Below, one piece after another: positions 1-8,426 of a DNA stretch of 64,000 nucleotides (the first letter of the stretch is position 1; the number at the start of each line of letters is the position of its first letter). Position numbers and translations under genes: made by a program. Below the pieces are notes generated by a model, which was not told the origin of the DNA, searched no databases, and saw nothing but the letters and a program-made list of their open reading frames with translations. Source of the stretch: Fodinibacter sp038258215 (GTDB lineage Bacteria > Actinomycetota > Actinomycetes > Actinomycetales > Dermatophilaceae); contig JBBSQC010000003.1 in NCBI GenBank assembly GCA_038258215.1, positions 62,001 through 126,000 of the forward strand, given 5' to 3'.

Positions 1-620
1 ACATCGAGCGGCACAAGCCGTTCCACACCCTCACCGGGCGTCAGCACTTCTACCTCGACCACGACTGGATGCAGGCCATGGGTGAGGCCCTGCCGGTCTA
101 CCGGCCGCCGCTGAACATGACCCAGCTCTTCGGCGAAGCAGCTCTGGGAGAGGTGAACGAGCTCGGGGTGTCGGTGCGCTACCTGACTCCGCACAACAAG
201 TGGTCAATCCACTCCGAGTACCAGGACAACCTCTTCATGCTCAGCCTCTCCCGCGGCGGCCAGGGAATCTGGTTGTCGGACAGGGATGCCGAGAAGATCG
301 GGGTGTCGGACAACGACTGGGTGGAAGCGGTGAACCGCAACGGTGTCGTCGTCGCCCGGGCCATCGTCAGCCACCGGATGCCGGAGGGCACGGTCTACAT
401 GCACCACGCCCAGGACCGGCTCATCGACGTGCCGCTGACCGAGCACAACGGGCGGCGCGGCGGCATCCACAACTCGATGACCCGGATCATGGTCAAGCCC
501 AGCCACCTCATCGGTGGCTACGCCCAGCTGTCCTACTTCTTCAACTACATCGGCCCGACGGGCAACAACCGCGACGAGGTCACGATGATCCGTCGCCGGA
601 GCCAGAAGGTGGAGTACTGA
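1..620 (+). CDS. narG: Respiratory nitrate reductase alpha subunit, C-terminal part (5' end outside window)
   Basis: This is the molybdenum-cofactor-bearing catalytic subunit of membrane-bound nitrate reductase, which reduces nitrate to nitrite at the cytoplasmic face. Only about the last 205 residues are present. The frame is open from base 3 and reads through a PFHTLTGRQHFYLDHDWM-type segment typical of the NarG C-terminal half, then the final beta-barrel domain that closes over the cofactor. It ends at TGA 618-620, one base before narH, in an operon with narHJI. The identity rests on this C-terminal similarity and on the gene order. No start or N-terminal Fe-S motif can be examined here. 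Confidence 0.95.
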   Translation, partial: IERHKPFHTLTGRQHFYLDHDWMQAMGEALPVYRPPLNMTQLFGEAALGEVNELGVSVRYLTPHNKWSIHSEYQDNLFMLSLSRGGQGIWLSDRDAEKIGVSDNDWVEAVNRNGVVVARAIVSHRMPEGTVYMHHAQDRLIDVPLTEHNGRRGGIHNSMTRIMVKPSHLIGGYAQLSYFFNYIGPTGNNRDEVTMIRRRSQKVEY

Positions 621-621
621 C

Positions 622-2265
622 ATGCGCGTCATGGCCCAGATGGCGATGGTGATGAACCTCGACAAGTGCATCGGGTGCCACACCTGCTCGGTCACCTGCA
701 AGCAGGCGTGGACCAACCGGGCCGGCACCGAGTACGTCTGGTTCAACAACGTCGAGACCAGACCGGGACTGGGCTATCCGAGGGGATACCAGGACCAGGA
801 GAAGTGGCAGGGTGGCTGGGTCCTCAAGCCCAGCGGTCGGCTCACCCTCAAGGCGGGCGGTCGCTTCAAGAAGCTCATGACGATCTTCTCCAACCCCAAG
901 ATGCCGAGCATCCAGGACTACTACGAGCCGTGGACCTACGACTACGACACCCTCCTCAACGCGCCGGCGCAGAAGCACTTCCCCGTCGCGCGTCCGCACA
1001 GCCTGATCTCGGGCAAGCCGATGAACGTGTCCTGGTCGGCCAACTGGGACGACGACCTCGGGGGCAGCCGCCAGCACGCCGCCGCGGACCCGATGCTCAA
1101 GGGCATCGAGGACAAGGTCAAGATGGAGTTCGAGCAGACCTTCATGTTCTACCTGCCGCGGATCTGCGAGCACTGCCTCAACCCGTCGTGCGCCGCCTCG
1201 TGCCCCAGCGGGGCGATCTACAAGCGCGAGGAGGACGGCATCGTCCTCGTCGACCAGGACAAGTGCCGCGGCTGGCGGATGTGCATCACCGGCTGCCCGT
1301 ACAAGAAGGTCTACTTCAACCACAAGACCGGCAAGGCCGAGAAGTGCACCTTCTGCTACCCCCGCGTCGAGGTCGGCATCCCGACGGTGTGCGCTGAGAC
1401 CTGCGTCGGGCGCCTGCGCTACATCGGGATCATGCTCTACGACGCCGACGCGGTGCTGGAAGCGGCCTCCGTCGAGGACGACCACGACCTCTTCGAGGCC
1501 CAGCGGGGGGTCTTCCTCGACCCCTTCGACGCCGAGGTGGCGCGCGCGGCGGAGGCGGCCGGCATCCCGGGTGACTGGGTGGAGGCCGCGAAGAAGTCGC
1601 CCGTGCGTCGGTTGATCATGGACTACCGGGTCGCGTTGCCCCTGCACCCGGAGTACCGCACGATGCCGATGGTCTGGTACATCCCGCCGCTCTCGCCCGT
1701 CGCGGATGCCCTCAAGGACACCGGCCACGACGCCGAGGACCACGACAACCTGTTCCACGCGATCGACACCCTGCGCATCCCGGTGGAGTACCTCGCGAAC
1801 CTCTTCACCGCCGGTGACGTCGCGCCGGTCGAGGCGGTGCTCAAGAAGCTCGCGGCGATGCGGTCCTACATGCGGGACATCAACCTCGGGCGCGACCCCC
1901 GCTATGAGATCCCGGCGTCGGTGGGCATGGAGGGCGAGGAGATGTACGAGATGTTCCGGCTTCTCGCCATCGCCAAGTACGAGGAGCGCTACGTCATCCC
2001 CACGGCCCACGCCGAGCAGGCGCACAACCTCGAGGAGCTCGCGACCGACTGTGCCGTGAGCGAGTACGGCGGAGGCCAGGGTGAGATCTTCGGCGAGGGC
2101 TCGGGAGTGCTGAGCGGCGTGGCCGCGGAGAACTTCGAGATGCTCAAGGAGCGCCAGACCTCCGGGGATCTCCTGTCGGGTGGGTCGACCCACGGCCGCG
2201 TGAACCTGCTGAACTGGGACGGCAAGGGCGTGCCGAGCGGCATGTTCCCCAAGGACGGTGAGTGA
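622..2265 (+). CDS. narH: Respiratory nitrate reductase beta subunit
   Basis: Electron-transfer subunit carrying electrons from NarI haems to NarG through four Fe-S clusters. At 547 residues it has the usual NarH length. Four cysteine groups are visible: CIGCHTCSVTCK near the N-terminus, CEHCLNPSCAASCP, CRGWRMCITGCP and CTFCYPRVEVGIPTVCAETC. In the third group a Trp replaces one Cys, the known NarH signature for the [3Fe-4S] cluster, so this is not a defect. The start follows narG after one base, with GGTGGAG as ribosome site inside the narG end. The stop TGA shares its A with the narJ ATG. Confidence 0.97.
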   Translation: MRVMAQMAMVMNLDKCIGCHTCSVTCKQAWTNRAGTEYVWFNNVETRPGLGYPRGYQDQEKWQGGWVLKPSGRLTLKAGGRFKKLMTIFSNPKMPSIQDYYEPWTYDYDTLLNAPAQKHFPVARPHSLISGKPMNVSWSANWDDDLGGSRQHAAADPMLKGIEDKVKMEFEQTFMFYLPRICEHCLNPSCAASCPSGAIYKREEDGIVLVDQDKCRGWRMCITGCPYKKVYFNHKTGKAEKCTFCYPRVEVGIPTVCAETCVGRLRYIGIMLYDADAVLEAASVEDDHDLFEAQRGVFLDPFDAEVARAAEAAGIPGDWVEAAKKSPVRRLIMDYRVALPLHPEYRTMPMVWYIPPLSPVADALKDTGHDAEDHDNLFHAIDTLRIPVEYLANLFTAGDVAPVEAVLKKLAAMRSYMRDINLGRDPRYEIPASVGMEGEEMYEMFRLLAIAKYEERYVIPTAHAEQAHNLEELATDCAVSEYGGGQGEIFGEGSGVLSGVAAENFEMLKERQTSGDLLSGGSTHGRVNLLNWDGKGVPSGMFPKDGE

Positions 2266-3008
2266 TGCAGTGGCGACGCGATCGGCGGAGCCGTTCCGTG
2301 CTCGACCCGGCGCACCGCGCGACGGTCTGGCAGGTGGTGTCCCTCCTGCTGGACTACCCCACCGAGGAGCTCGTAGGTCGGGTTCCGCTGTTGCGAGCGG
2401 CCCTCGCGGAGGTCCCGGAGCAGAACACCGCCGACCTCACGGCATACCTCGACCTGCTGGACGCCGTCCCCCTGCGGGAGCTCCAGGTGGACTACGTCGA
2501 CACCTTCGACGTCACCCGACGCTGCGCCCTGCACCTGACCTACTTCACCGACGGTGACACCCGCAAGCGCGGTGTCGCGCTCGTCCGGTTCAAGCAGGCC
2601 TACAGCGCGGCGGGTGTCGAGCTGGAGGCCGCGGAGCTGCCCGACTTCCTCCCCGTGCTCCTGGAGTTCGGCGCACTGCACGACGGCGACGTGGCGTGGC
2701 GGCTGCTCAACGACCACCGGGTCGGGATCGAGCTGCTGGCCAGGGCTCTGCACCACCGTGAGTCCCGCTGGGCGGGAGTGCTCGACGGGCTGCGCGCGAC
2801 GCTGCCGCAGCTGGACGGTGACGCGGAGCAGGCGCTGCGCCGCCTCATCGCGGCCGGGCCGCCGAGCGAGGACGTCGGCCTCGACACCTCGCCCTATGGC
2901 TCAGACATGCACATGGACCCGGCGCTCGACGAGCGACTCAACCCCCGCCCCGCGGCCCGTTCGGTCACCGACCTGGGTCTCGACATCCCCGTAGGAGCCC
3001 CGCGATGA
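2265..3008 (+). CDS. narJ: Nitrate reductase assembly chaperone (delta subunit)
   Basis: NarJ/TorD-family chaperone that holds apo-NarGH until the molybdenum cofactor and Fe-S clusters are in place; it is not part of the final enzyme. It is 247 residues, slightly longer than the usual 180-240. The conserved LQVDYVDTFD and CALHLTYFTDGDTRKRG segments are characteristic of the family. I choose the ATG at 2265, whose A overlaps the narH stop. A GTG one codon upstream (2262) is an alternative. The C-terminus after about residue 195 is charged and low in complexity. The stop overlaps the narI start by four bases (ATGA). Confidence 0.95.
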   Translation: MQWRRDRRSRSVLDPAHRATVWQVVSLLLDYPTEELVGRVPLLRAALAEVPEQNTADLTAYLDLLDAVPLRELQVDYVDTFDVTRRCALHLTYFTDGDTRKRGVALVRFKQAYSAAGVELEAAELPDFLPVLLEFGALHDGDVAWRLLNDHRVGIELLARALHHRESRWAGVLDGLRATLPQLDGDAEQALRRLIAAGPPSEDVGLDTSPYGSDMHMDPALDERLNPRPAARSVTDLGLDIPVGAPR

Positions 3009-3757
3009 GCATCGTTCTCTGGGTGATCTTCCCCTACGTCTGCCTGGCCGTCTTCGTCGTCGGCCACGTCTGGCGCTACCAGTACGACAAGTTCGGCTGG
3101 ACCACGCGCTCCTCCCAGCTCTACGAGGTCCGGCTGCTGCGCATCGGCAGCCCGCTGTTCCACTTCGGCATTCTCGGCGTCGTGGCGGGGCACGTCATCG
3201 GTCTGGTCATCCCGCAGGTGTGGACCAACGCGCTCGGACTGAGTGAGCACGCCTACCACGTCATCGCGCTCGCGGGCGGTATCCCTGCCGGGCTGGCGGC
3301 GCTGGCCGGCCTCGTCATCCTCATCTATCGCCGGCGCACGGTCGGGCCGGTCTTCAGCGCGACCACCCGCAACGACAAGGCGATGTATGCCGTGCTCGGC
3401 CTGGTCATCGTGCTGGGCATGTGGAACACGATCGCGGGGAGCGTCCTGAACTTCGGCGGGGAGTACAACTACCGCGAGGGTGTCTCCCCGTGGTTCCGGA
3501 GCATCTTCATGCTCTCGCCGGACCCCCAGCTCATGGTGGACGCACCCCTGGGCTTCCAGCTGCACGCCCTCCTCGCCTTCCTGCTCTTCGCGATGTGGCC
3601 CTTCACCCGCCTCGTGCACGTCTTCTCGGCACCGATCGGTTACCTCACCCGCCCGTACATCGTCTACCGGTCCAAGGACCAGCGTCCGGGCCGAGGCACC
3701 GGCAGCCGTGCGCCCCAGCGCGGCTGGGACAAGCCCGAGCTGCAGAAGAGGAAGTGA
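3005..3757 (+). CDS. narI: Respiratory nitrate reductase gamma subunit (cytochrome b)
   Basis: Membrane anchor with two b haems that oxidises menaquinol and passes electrons to NarH. It has 250 residues and five hydrophobic segments, starting with one that opens at the N-terminus (ILWVIFPYVCLAVFVVGHVW). Candidate haem-ligand histidines lie in PLFHFGILGVVAGH and in the last helix, LHALLAFLLFAMWPFTRLVH, as in known NarI. It ends in a basic cytoplasmic tail. It overlaps narJ by four bases, so narGHJI is translationally coupled. Confidence 0.95.
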   Translation: MSIVLWVIFPYVCLAVFVVGHVWRYQYDKFGWTTRSSQLYEVRLLRIGSPLFHFGILGVVAGHVIGLVIPQVWTNALGLSEHAYHVIALAGGIPAGLAALAGLVILIYRRRTVGPVFSATTRNDKAMYAVLGLVIVLGMWNTIAGSVLNFGGEYNYREGVSPWFRSIFMLSPDPQLMVDAPLGFQLHALLAFLLFAMWPFTRLVHVFSAPIGYLTRPYIVYRSKDQRPGRGTGSRAPQRGWDKPELQKRK

Positions 3758-3823
3758 GGACTGCGATGGCCGGCACCGGGGGCTCGGCACACCGATGCTC
3801 CATGGCGACCGAGCGGGCCAGCG

Positions 3824-4099
3824 ATGACTGACCTGGGCATGGCGGAACAGGAGTGGCACGACTGGATCACGGTGGCGTGCGAACGCGTGGGGGTCGACCC
3901 GGCCTCGGTCGACGTCGTGGGCATCCATGCGTTGACGAAGCACATCGCGCACGACTTCGCACGGCCGATGGCTCCCGTGGGGTCCTACATCCTCGGGCTC
4001 GCCGTGGGGGCGCGGTCGGCTGGGGGTGCGCAGGTGGCGGTTCGGGACATCGAGGAACTGACCGAGCTGATCCGCTCGACCCTGCACGGCACCGTGTGA
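3824..4099 (+). CDS. DUF6457 small protein, molybdenum-cofactor context
   Basis: A 91-residue protein with the helical pattern of DUF6457 (WHDWITVACERVGVDP... then HIAHDFARPMAPVGSYILGLA). In actinobacteria this domain occurs alone or fused to the MobA molybdopterin-guanine-dinucleotide transferase, so I infer a role around cofactor insertion into nitrate reductase. It lies 66 bases downstream of narI on the same strand and probably belongs to the operon. No catalytic residues are evident and its molecular function is unknown. Its stop is two bases from the stop of the convergent monooxygenase gene. Confidence 0.7.
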   Translation: MTDLGMAEQEWHDWITVACERVGVDPASVDVVGIHALTKHIAHDFARPMAPVGSYILGLAVGARSAGGAQVAVRDIEELTELIRSTLHGTV

Positions 4100-4101
4100 C
4101 C

Positions 4102-5580
4102 CTAGGTGCGCGAGAAGTCGAGGGCGGGGTCGGGGATGGGCTGGCGCCGCAAGGCCCGCTCATCGGCCAGATAGCTCATGGACATCGTCCACGGATCCCG
4201 ATCCCCCTGTCGCGGTAGGGCACCCAGGCTTCGCTGCACGTAGCCCGCGTGGAAGTCGAGCAGCGGGCTGGTGCTCAGGCCGTCGCTGGGCAGGCGAGGC
4301 GTGCACACGGCATACGAGTGCTCGTCCATGTGGGAGAGCAGCCGGCACAGGTGCTCGGCCAGGAGCCCGACCTTGAGGGTCCATGAGGCGTTGGTGTAGC
4401 CGATGAAGAAGGCGAAGTTGGGGATGCCGCTGAGCATCATCCCCTTGAACGCGACCCGGTCGGCCGTCCCGACCCGGTCACCGTCGACGGTCAGCTCGAT
4501 ACCGCCGAAGGGCAGCAGGGTGAAGCCGGTGGCCGTGACGACCAGGTCGGCCTCGAGCTCTCGACCCGACGTGGTGCGGATGCCCTTCTCCGTGAAGGTG
4601 TCCACGGTGTCCGTGACCACGGACGCCCGGCCGTCGGAGATGGTCGCGAAGAGGTCGCCGTCGGGGATGACGCACAGCCGCTGGTCCCACGGGTCGTAGG
4701 GGGGGTTGAAGTGCGTGTCGACATCGAAGCCCTCGGGGAGGGCTCGGATCGCGTTGCGGCGGAGAAACTTTCGTGTGGCACGGGGATACCTGCGGGCGAA
4801 CATCCAGCTGGCGTGCTGGCTGAGGATGCTCTTGCGGCGCACGATGCGGAACGACCGATCCGGTCCGAGCAGCCGGGTGAGGCCGGCGGCGAGGACGTCG
4901 CGGCGCGGGAGGGACATGACGTAGGAGGGGGTGCGCTGGAGCATCGTGACGTGGGCGGCGGTGCGGGCGAGGGCCGGCACGAGGGTGACCGCGGTGGCGC
5001 CGCTCCCGATGACGACGACCCGGCTTCCCGTGGTGTCGAGGTCTGCCGGCCACTGCTGTGGGTGCACGACCCTGCCGGCGAAGCGCTCACGACCGGCGAA
5101 CTGCGGGGTGTGGGGCTCGTCGTAGCGGTAGTAGCCCGTGGCGCCGAGGAGCCAGGAGGTCGTCAGGGTCAGCGCTTCACCGGTGTCGGTGCGCTCGACC
5201 CGGACGTGCCAGCGGGCGTCGTCGCTGGACCAGTCGGCGCTGAGCACCCGGTGACCGAACCGGATGCGCTCGATGATGGCGTTCTCCTCGGCGGTCTCGC
5301 GGAGGTATCGCAGGATCGCGTCACCGTCGGGGATCGAGACGTCCGCGCGCCACGGCTTGAACTCGTAGCCGAAGGTGTAGAGGTCGGAGTCCGAGCGCAC
5401 CCCGGGGTAGCGGAAGAGGTCCCAGGTGCCGCCGAGGTCTGCGCGGGCCTCGAGCACGGCGTAGGTGCGATGTGGGTGCTCCACGTCGAGGTACCGGGCG
5501 ACACCGATCCCGGAGATGCCGGCGCCGACGACGAGCACACCGAGGTGCTCGACGGTCGGGCGATCGTCCGCGGTGGTCAT
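4102..5580 (-). CDS. EthA-like FAD-dependent Baeyer-Villiger monooxygenase
   Basis: Flavoprotein expected to insert oxygen next to a ketone or oxidise a heteroatom, using NADPH. Its 492 residues match mycobacterial EthA (489). Visible motifs are the FAD-binding GAGISG (residues 20-24), GGTWDLFRYPG with SDSDLYTFG just after it, the Baeyer-Villiger fingerprint FAGRVVHPQQWP at 167-178, and a second Rossmann motif IGSGATA near 191-197. EthA activates the drug ethionamide; the natural substrate of this one cannot be read from sequence. GGAGCAGTGACCG precedes the ATG. The neighbours are unrelated and it looks monocistronic. Confidence 0.88.
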   Translation of the reverse strand: MTTADDRPTVEHLGVLVVGAGISGIGVARYLDVEHPHRTYAVLEARADLGGTWDLFRYPGVRSDSDLYTFGYEFKPWRADVSIPDGDAILRYLRETAEENAIIERIRFGHRVLSADWSSDDARWHVRVERTDTGEALTLTTSWLLGATGYYRYDEPHTPQFAGRERFAGRVVHPQQWPADLDTTGSRVVVIGSGATAVTLVPALARTAAHVTMLQRTPSYVMSLPRRDVLAAGLTRLLGPDRSFRIVRRKSILSQHASWMFARRYPRATRKFLRRNAIRALPEGFDVDTHFNPPYDPWDQRLCVIPDGDLFATISDGRASVVTDTVDTFTEKGIRTTSGRELEADLVVTATGFTLLPFGGIELTVDGDRVGTADRVAFKGMMLSGIPNFAFFIGYTNASWTLKVGLLAEHLCRLLSHMDEHSYAVCTPRLPSDGLSTSPLLDFHAGYVQRSLGALPRQGDRDPWTMSMSYLADERALRRQPIPDPALDFSRT

Positions 5581-5786
5581 CGGTCACTGCTCCGGGGCGT
5601 GTGTGGGGTCGGGTGGAACCATCGTCGCCCACCCGGGCGCTGTTGGACGGCAGGTGGTGCCCCGCCGGCCGTGGGTGACCGGGGGAGGCGCCGCGTTGAG
5701 GCCACGCGCCGTCCACAGGGGACGAATGCCGCGTGGCGTTGTCCACAGCCGGGTCGATGCCGAGCGTGGGTGTCGGAGGTGCACGT

Positions 5787-5792
5787 CATAAT
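5787..5792 (+). promoter_or_regulatory. Candidate -10 box, leaderless start of HNH gene
   Basis: CATAAT ends seven bases before the ATG at 5800, so transcription would begin at or next to the start codon. There is no Shine-Dalgarno sequence before this ATG. The 219-base gap upstream, between this gene and the divergent monooxygenase, shows nothing else I can name. Confidence 0.45.
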
Positions 5793-5799
5793 AGGACAC

Positions 5800-7611
5800 A
5801 TGAACGATACCGTGCTCGCCGAGGCCGCATCGGTTGTCGACGTCGTGACGCGGCGGGTGTGCGGCCTGAGCGGCGCGGCAGGGCAGGGCCGCGGGCCCGG
5901 TGGTGCGTCGGAGCTGCTGGGTTCGGTTGCGCAGTGTGCGACGGTGATCGACGAGGCTCAAGCCATGATCAACCAGCTCACCGCCGTGCAGGCGGTGGCC
6001 ATCGCCCAGATCGCAGCGACCGAGTCGGTGTATGCCGAGGACGGCACGGTTGAGGAGCGTCGCCGCGTGATGGGACACGTGCGGATCGATGCCGCCGCGC
6101 TGGTGGCAGAGCCGCTGGGCGTGACCCAGACGGCCGCGCAGCGACGAGTCTCCCTGGCGGTGCGGGAGGTCACTGTGCTGCGTGCCCTCCACGAGTCGAT
6201 GGCGGCTGGGGCACTCGATGGCTGGCGCGCCGCCGTCGTGGCCGAGGAGCTGTTGGACGCCCCGGACTACCTCGCGGGCCGGGTCGCCGAGCGAGTTGTC
6301 GACGGGCTCGTCGGGCGTTCCGGTGCCGACGTGCGCAGGCGCGTGCGACGGGCGCTCGCGGCGGTCGACGAGGAGTGGCTGCGACGACGCACCGAGCGGG
6401 CCAGACGCGACCGGTCGGTCCGGCGCTGGGCCCACGAGCCCGGCGTCGATGCGTGGTTCGGCACCTTCCCAGCGGAACGGTCGGCGTTGGCGTGGGCGGC
6501 CGTCGACGACCTCGCACAGCGCTACCGGCGTGCGGGTTGCGAGACGCTGGAACAGGCTAGGGCGGATGCGATGCTCGACCTGGTGCTCGGACGGGCCACC
6601 AGCCGCGTCACCGTCCAGCTGACCGTCCCGGCGGCGCACGTTGCGGCCGAGGTCGGGAGCATGGGTGGGTCAAGGGAGGCGGCTCCGGCGGAGGTTGCCG
6701 CGGAGGCGCTCCAGCGGCTCTGCTCTGACGAGGGATTCATCGAGGTGCGAGGTCTCGACGGTGCAGGCACGAGCGAGGTGCCGGCCGTCTGGGTCGGTGA
6801 GCAGCTCGCCAAGGCCTTGGAAAAGTGCGCTGATGTCGCTCGGCGTCCCGCACCCGGCGCAGACGCTGCGCAGGCGCCCGGAGTTCGTGGCCACGTCGCC
6901 CGCCCCGGGCCCGACGGTGCGAAGCGCACTCTCCGGGTGGTGGCGTGCCACTCGGCGACCGGGTCGTTGGTCGACCGTGATGGCGTCCTGAGCTCGGCCG
7001 GATATCGGCCCGGCGCCGATCTCGTGCGATTCGTGTGTTCTCGAGACGGGCACTGCCGCTTCCCCGGGTGCACCGTTGGGGGACGATTCTGCGACTTCGA
7101 CCACGTCCGACCCTGGCCGACCGGGCCGACGAGCGCCGACAACCTTGTGCTCCTCTGCAGACGGCACCACCGCGTCAAGCAGTCGCCGGGCTGGCAAGCG
7201 AGTTTTCGGGAGGACGGGTCGATGCGGTGGCGCACTCCGCACGGGCGCATCCTGACCAGCGAACCCCTCGACCATCGGTCGGCCCAGAGTAGTCCCGGAA
7301 CTGCCGGGAGCACCGGTGTGCCGCACGGCACGCTCGCTCTCACAGCAGACCACGAGGGCTCGGCGGGCTCACGCCGACGCGTCCTGGACCCGGGGCCCTT
7401 CTCGAGACTTGAGCACTCGCTGGAGCACGTCATCGCGGTTGCCGACCTGGAGCATTCCGTTGGTGGGCGGGCGGAGCGGGGCCTGGCGGACATCGACATG
7501 CGTCGTTGTGTCGGGTCCATCCGAGCAAGCATCCGGTGGGCGAGTTGCCACAGCCCCCGTCCGAAGCGGCGTGGCCACCATCGGACAGGTGCCGATCCGC
7601 CGCCGTTCTGA
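5800..7611 (+). CDS. DUF222 / HNH endonuclease domain protein
   Basis: A 603-residue protein of the DUF222-HNH (13E12-repeat-like) family that is multi-copy in actinobacteria. The N-terminal two thirds are the helical DUF222 region. The C-terminal part holds a zinc-type HNH nuclease signature CRFPGCTVGGRFCDFDHVRPWP followed by DNLVLLCRRHHRVK, with the two CxxC-like groups and DH/HH residues intact. Activity as a nicking or homing-type nuclease is plausible but unproven for most of the family. The reading frame stays open about 1 kb upstream, but family alignment and the leaderless promoter place the start at 5800. Confidence 0.85.
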   Translation: MNDTVLAEAASVVDVVTRRVCGLSGAAGQGRGPGGASELLGSVAQCATVIDEAQAMINQLTAVQAVAIAQIAATESVYAEDGTVEERRRVMGHVRIDAAALVAEPLGVTQTAAQRRVSLAVREVTVLRALHESMAAGALDGWRAAVVAEELLDAPDYLAGRVAERVVDGLVGRSGADVRRRVRRALAAVDEEWLRRRTERARRDRSVRRWAHEPGVDAWFGTFPAERSALAWAAVDDLAQRYRRAGCETLEQARADAMLDLVLGRATSRVTVQLTVPAAHVAAEVGSMGGSREAAPAEVAAEALQRLCSDEGFIEVRGLDGAGTSEVPAVWVGEQLAKALEKCADVARRPAPGADAAQAPGVRGHVARPGPDGAKRTLRVVACHSATGSLVDRDGVLSSAGYRPGADLVRFVCSRDGHCRFPGCTVGGRFCDFDHVRPWPTGPTSADNLVLLCRRHHRVKQSPGWQASFREDGSMRWRTPHGRILTSEPLDHRSAQSSPGTAGSTGVPHGTLALTADHEGSAGSRRRVLDPGPFSRLEHSLEHVIAVADLEHSVGGRAERGLADIDMRRCVGSIRASIRWASCHSPRPKRRGHHRTGADPPPF

Positions 7612-7762
7612 CGCGTGTGCGGTAGACGGCCGCCAGCTCACCCCACCCGTGAACAGCGCCCCGGCAACGTGTTGTATGTGGGAGCGCGCACCGCTCCTCA
7701 CTGACTGGAGACCGCTTGCGGGTCGCCAGAAAGGGATGCCTGCGGACGAGCCGGCTGAGCCC

Positions 7763-8419
7763 TCAGGCCTCGTAGGCCGCCAAGGTCACGGATATCGGCG
7801 TGCTGCCGTTGTTGAACTCGATGACCTGACCGGCCAAGCCTGGGCGCTCGACCGACTCGGCAATGACTCGCGCGACGTCGGCCCGGCTGACGGACCCGGC
7901 CGTGGCGCCCGCTCGTGAGGTCTCGATCTCCCCGGTCGGCTCGTCGTCGGTGAGGCCGCTGGGCCGCACGAGCGTCCAGGCCAGCGCTGAGTCGGTGAGG
8001 TGCGCGTCGGCGGCACTCTTGGCGTCGGCATAGGCGAAGAAGGGGTTCTCCTCCGGCACGCCGTGGTCCGGCCCGGCGCCGAAGTAGCTGACCATGAGGT
8101 AGCGACCGACCCCCGCCGCAGAGGCCGCGTCGATCGAGGCGATCGCGGCGTCACGGTCCACGGCGTAGGTGCGAACGGCATCCCCACCACCGGCGCCGGC
8201 GGCCCAGACGACCGCGTCCACCCCGCGCAGGGCCTCCGTGAGGTCGGCGACGCCCATGGCCTGCACGTCGGCGACCAGGGCACTGGCCCCGTCGGCCTCG
8301 ACGTCCGGCACGTGGTCGGGGTTGCGGACGACCGCCGTCACCTCGTGCGAGGAGTCGACGAGCAGGGGTGTGAGCAGACGGGCCACCTTGCCGTGGCCAC
8401 CAAAGATGAGGATGCGCAT
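7763..8419 (-). CDS. NAD(P)H-binding atypical SDR protein
   Basis: A 218-residue single Rossmann domain. It starts MRILIFGGHGKVARLL, giving the nucleotide-binding GGHGKVA pattern of atypical short-chain dehydrogenases (NmrA/YwnB-like), and continues with VVWAAGAGGG and a YADAKSAAD segment where classical SDRs have YxxxK. The fold binds NAD(P)H; substrate is unknown. The ATG at 8419 is seven bases after the glpD stop, so it is probably translated from the glpD transcript. The frame extends further upstream inside glpD, but similarity begins at 8419. Confidence 0.8.
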   Translation of the reverse strand: MRILIFGGHGKVARLLTPLLVDSSHEVTAVVRNPDHVPDVEADGASALVADVQAMGVADLTEALRGVDAVVWAAGAGGGDAVRTYAVDRDAAIASIDAASAAGVGRYLMVSYFGAGPDHGVPEENPFFAYADAKSAADAHLTDSALAWTLVRPSGLTDDEPTGEIETSRAGATAGSVSRADVARVIAESVERPGLAGQVIEFNNGSTPISVTLAAYEA

Positions 8420-8426
8420 GGGGCCC

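Noticed and set aside
1261..1312. Apparent loss of an Fe-S cysteine in NarH (Trp in CRGWRMC)
   Set aside because: This Trp is the normal NarH feature that gives a [3Fe-4S] cluster.
4711..5799. Possible N-terminal extension of the DUF222-HNH protein by about 360 codons
   Set aside because: The stretch is antisense to the EthA-like gene, has no similarity, and the -10 box at 5787 would lie inside it.
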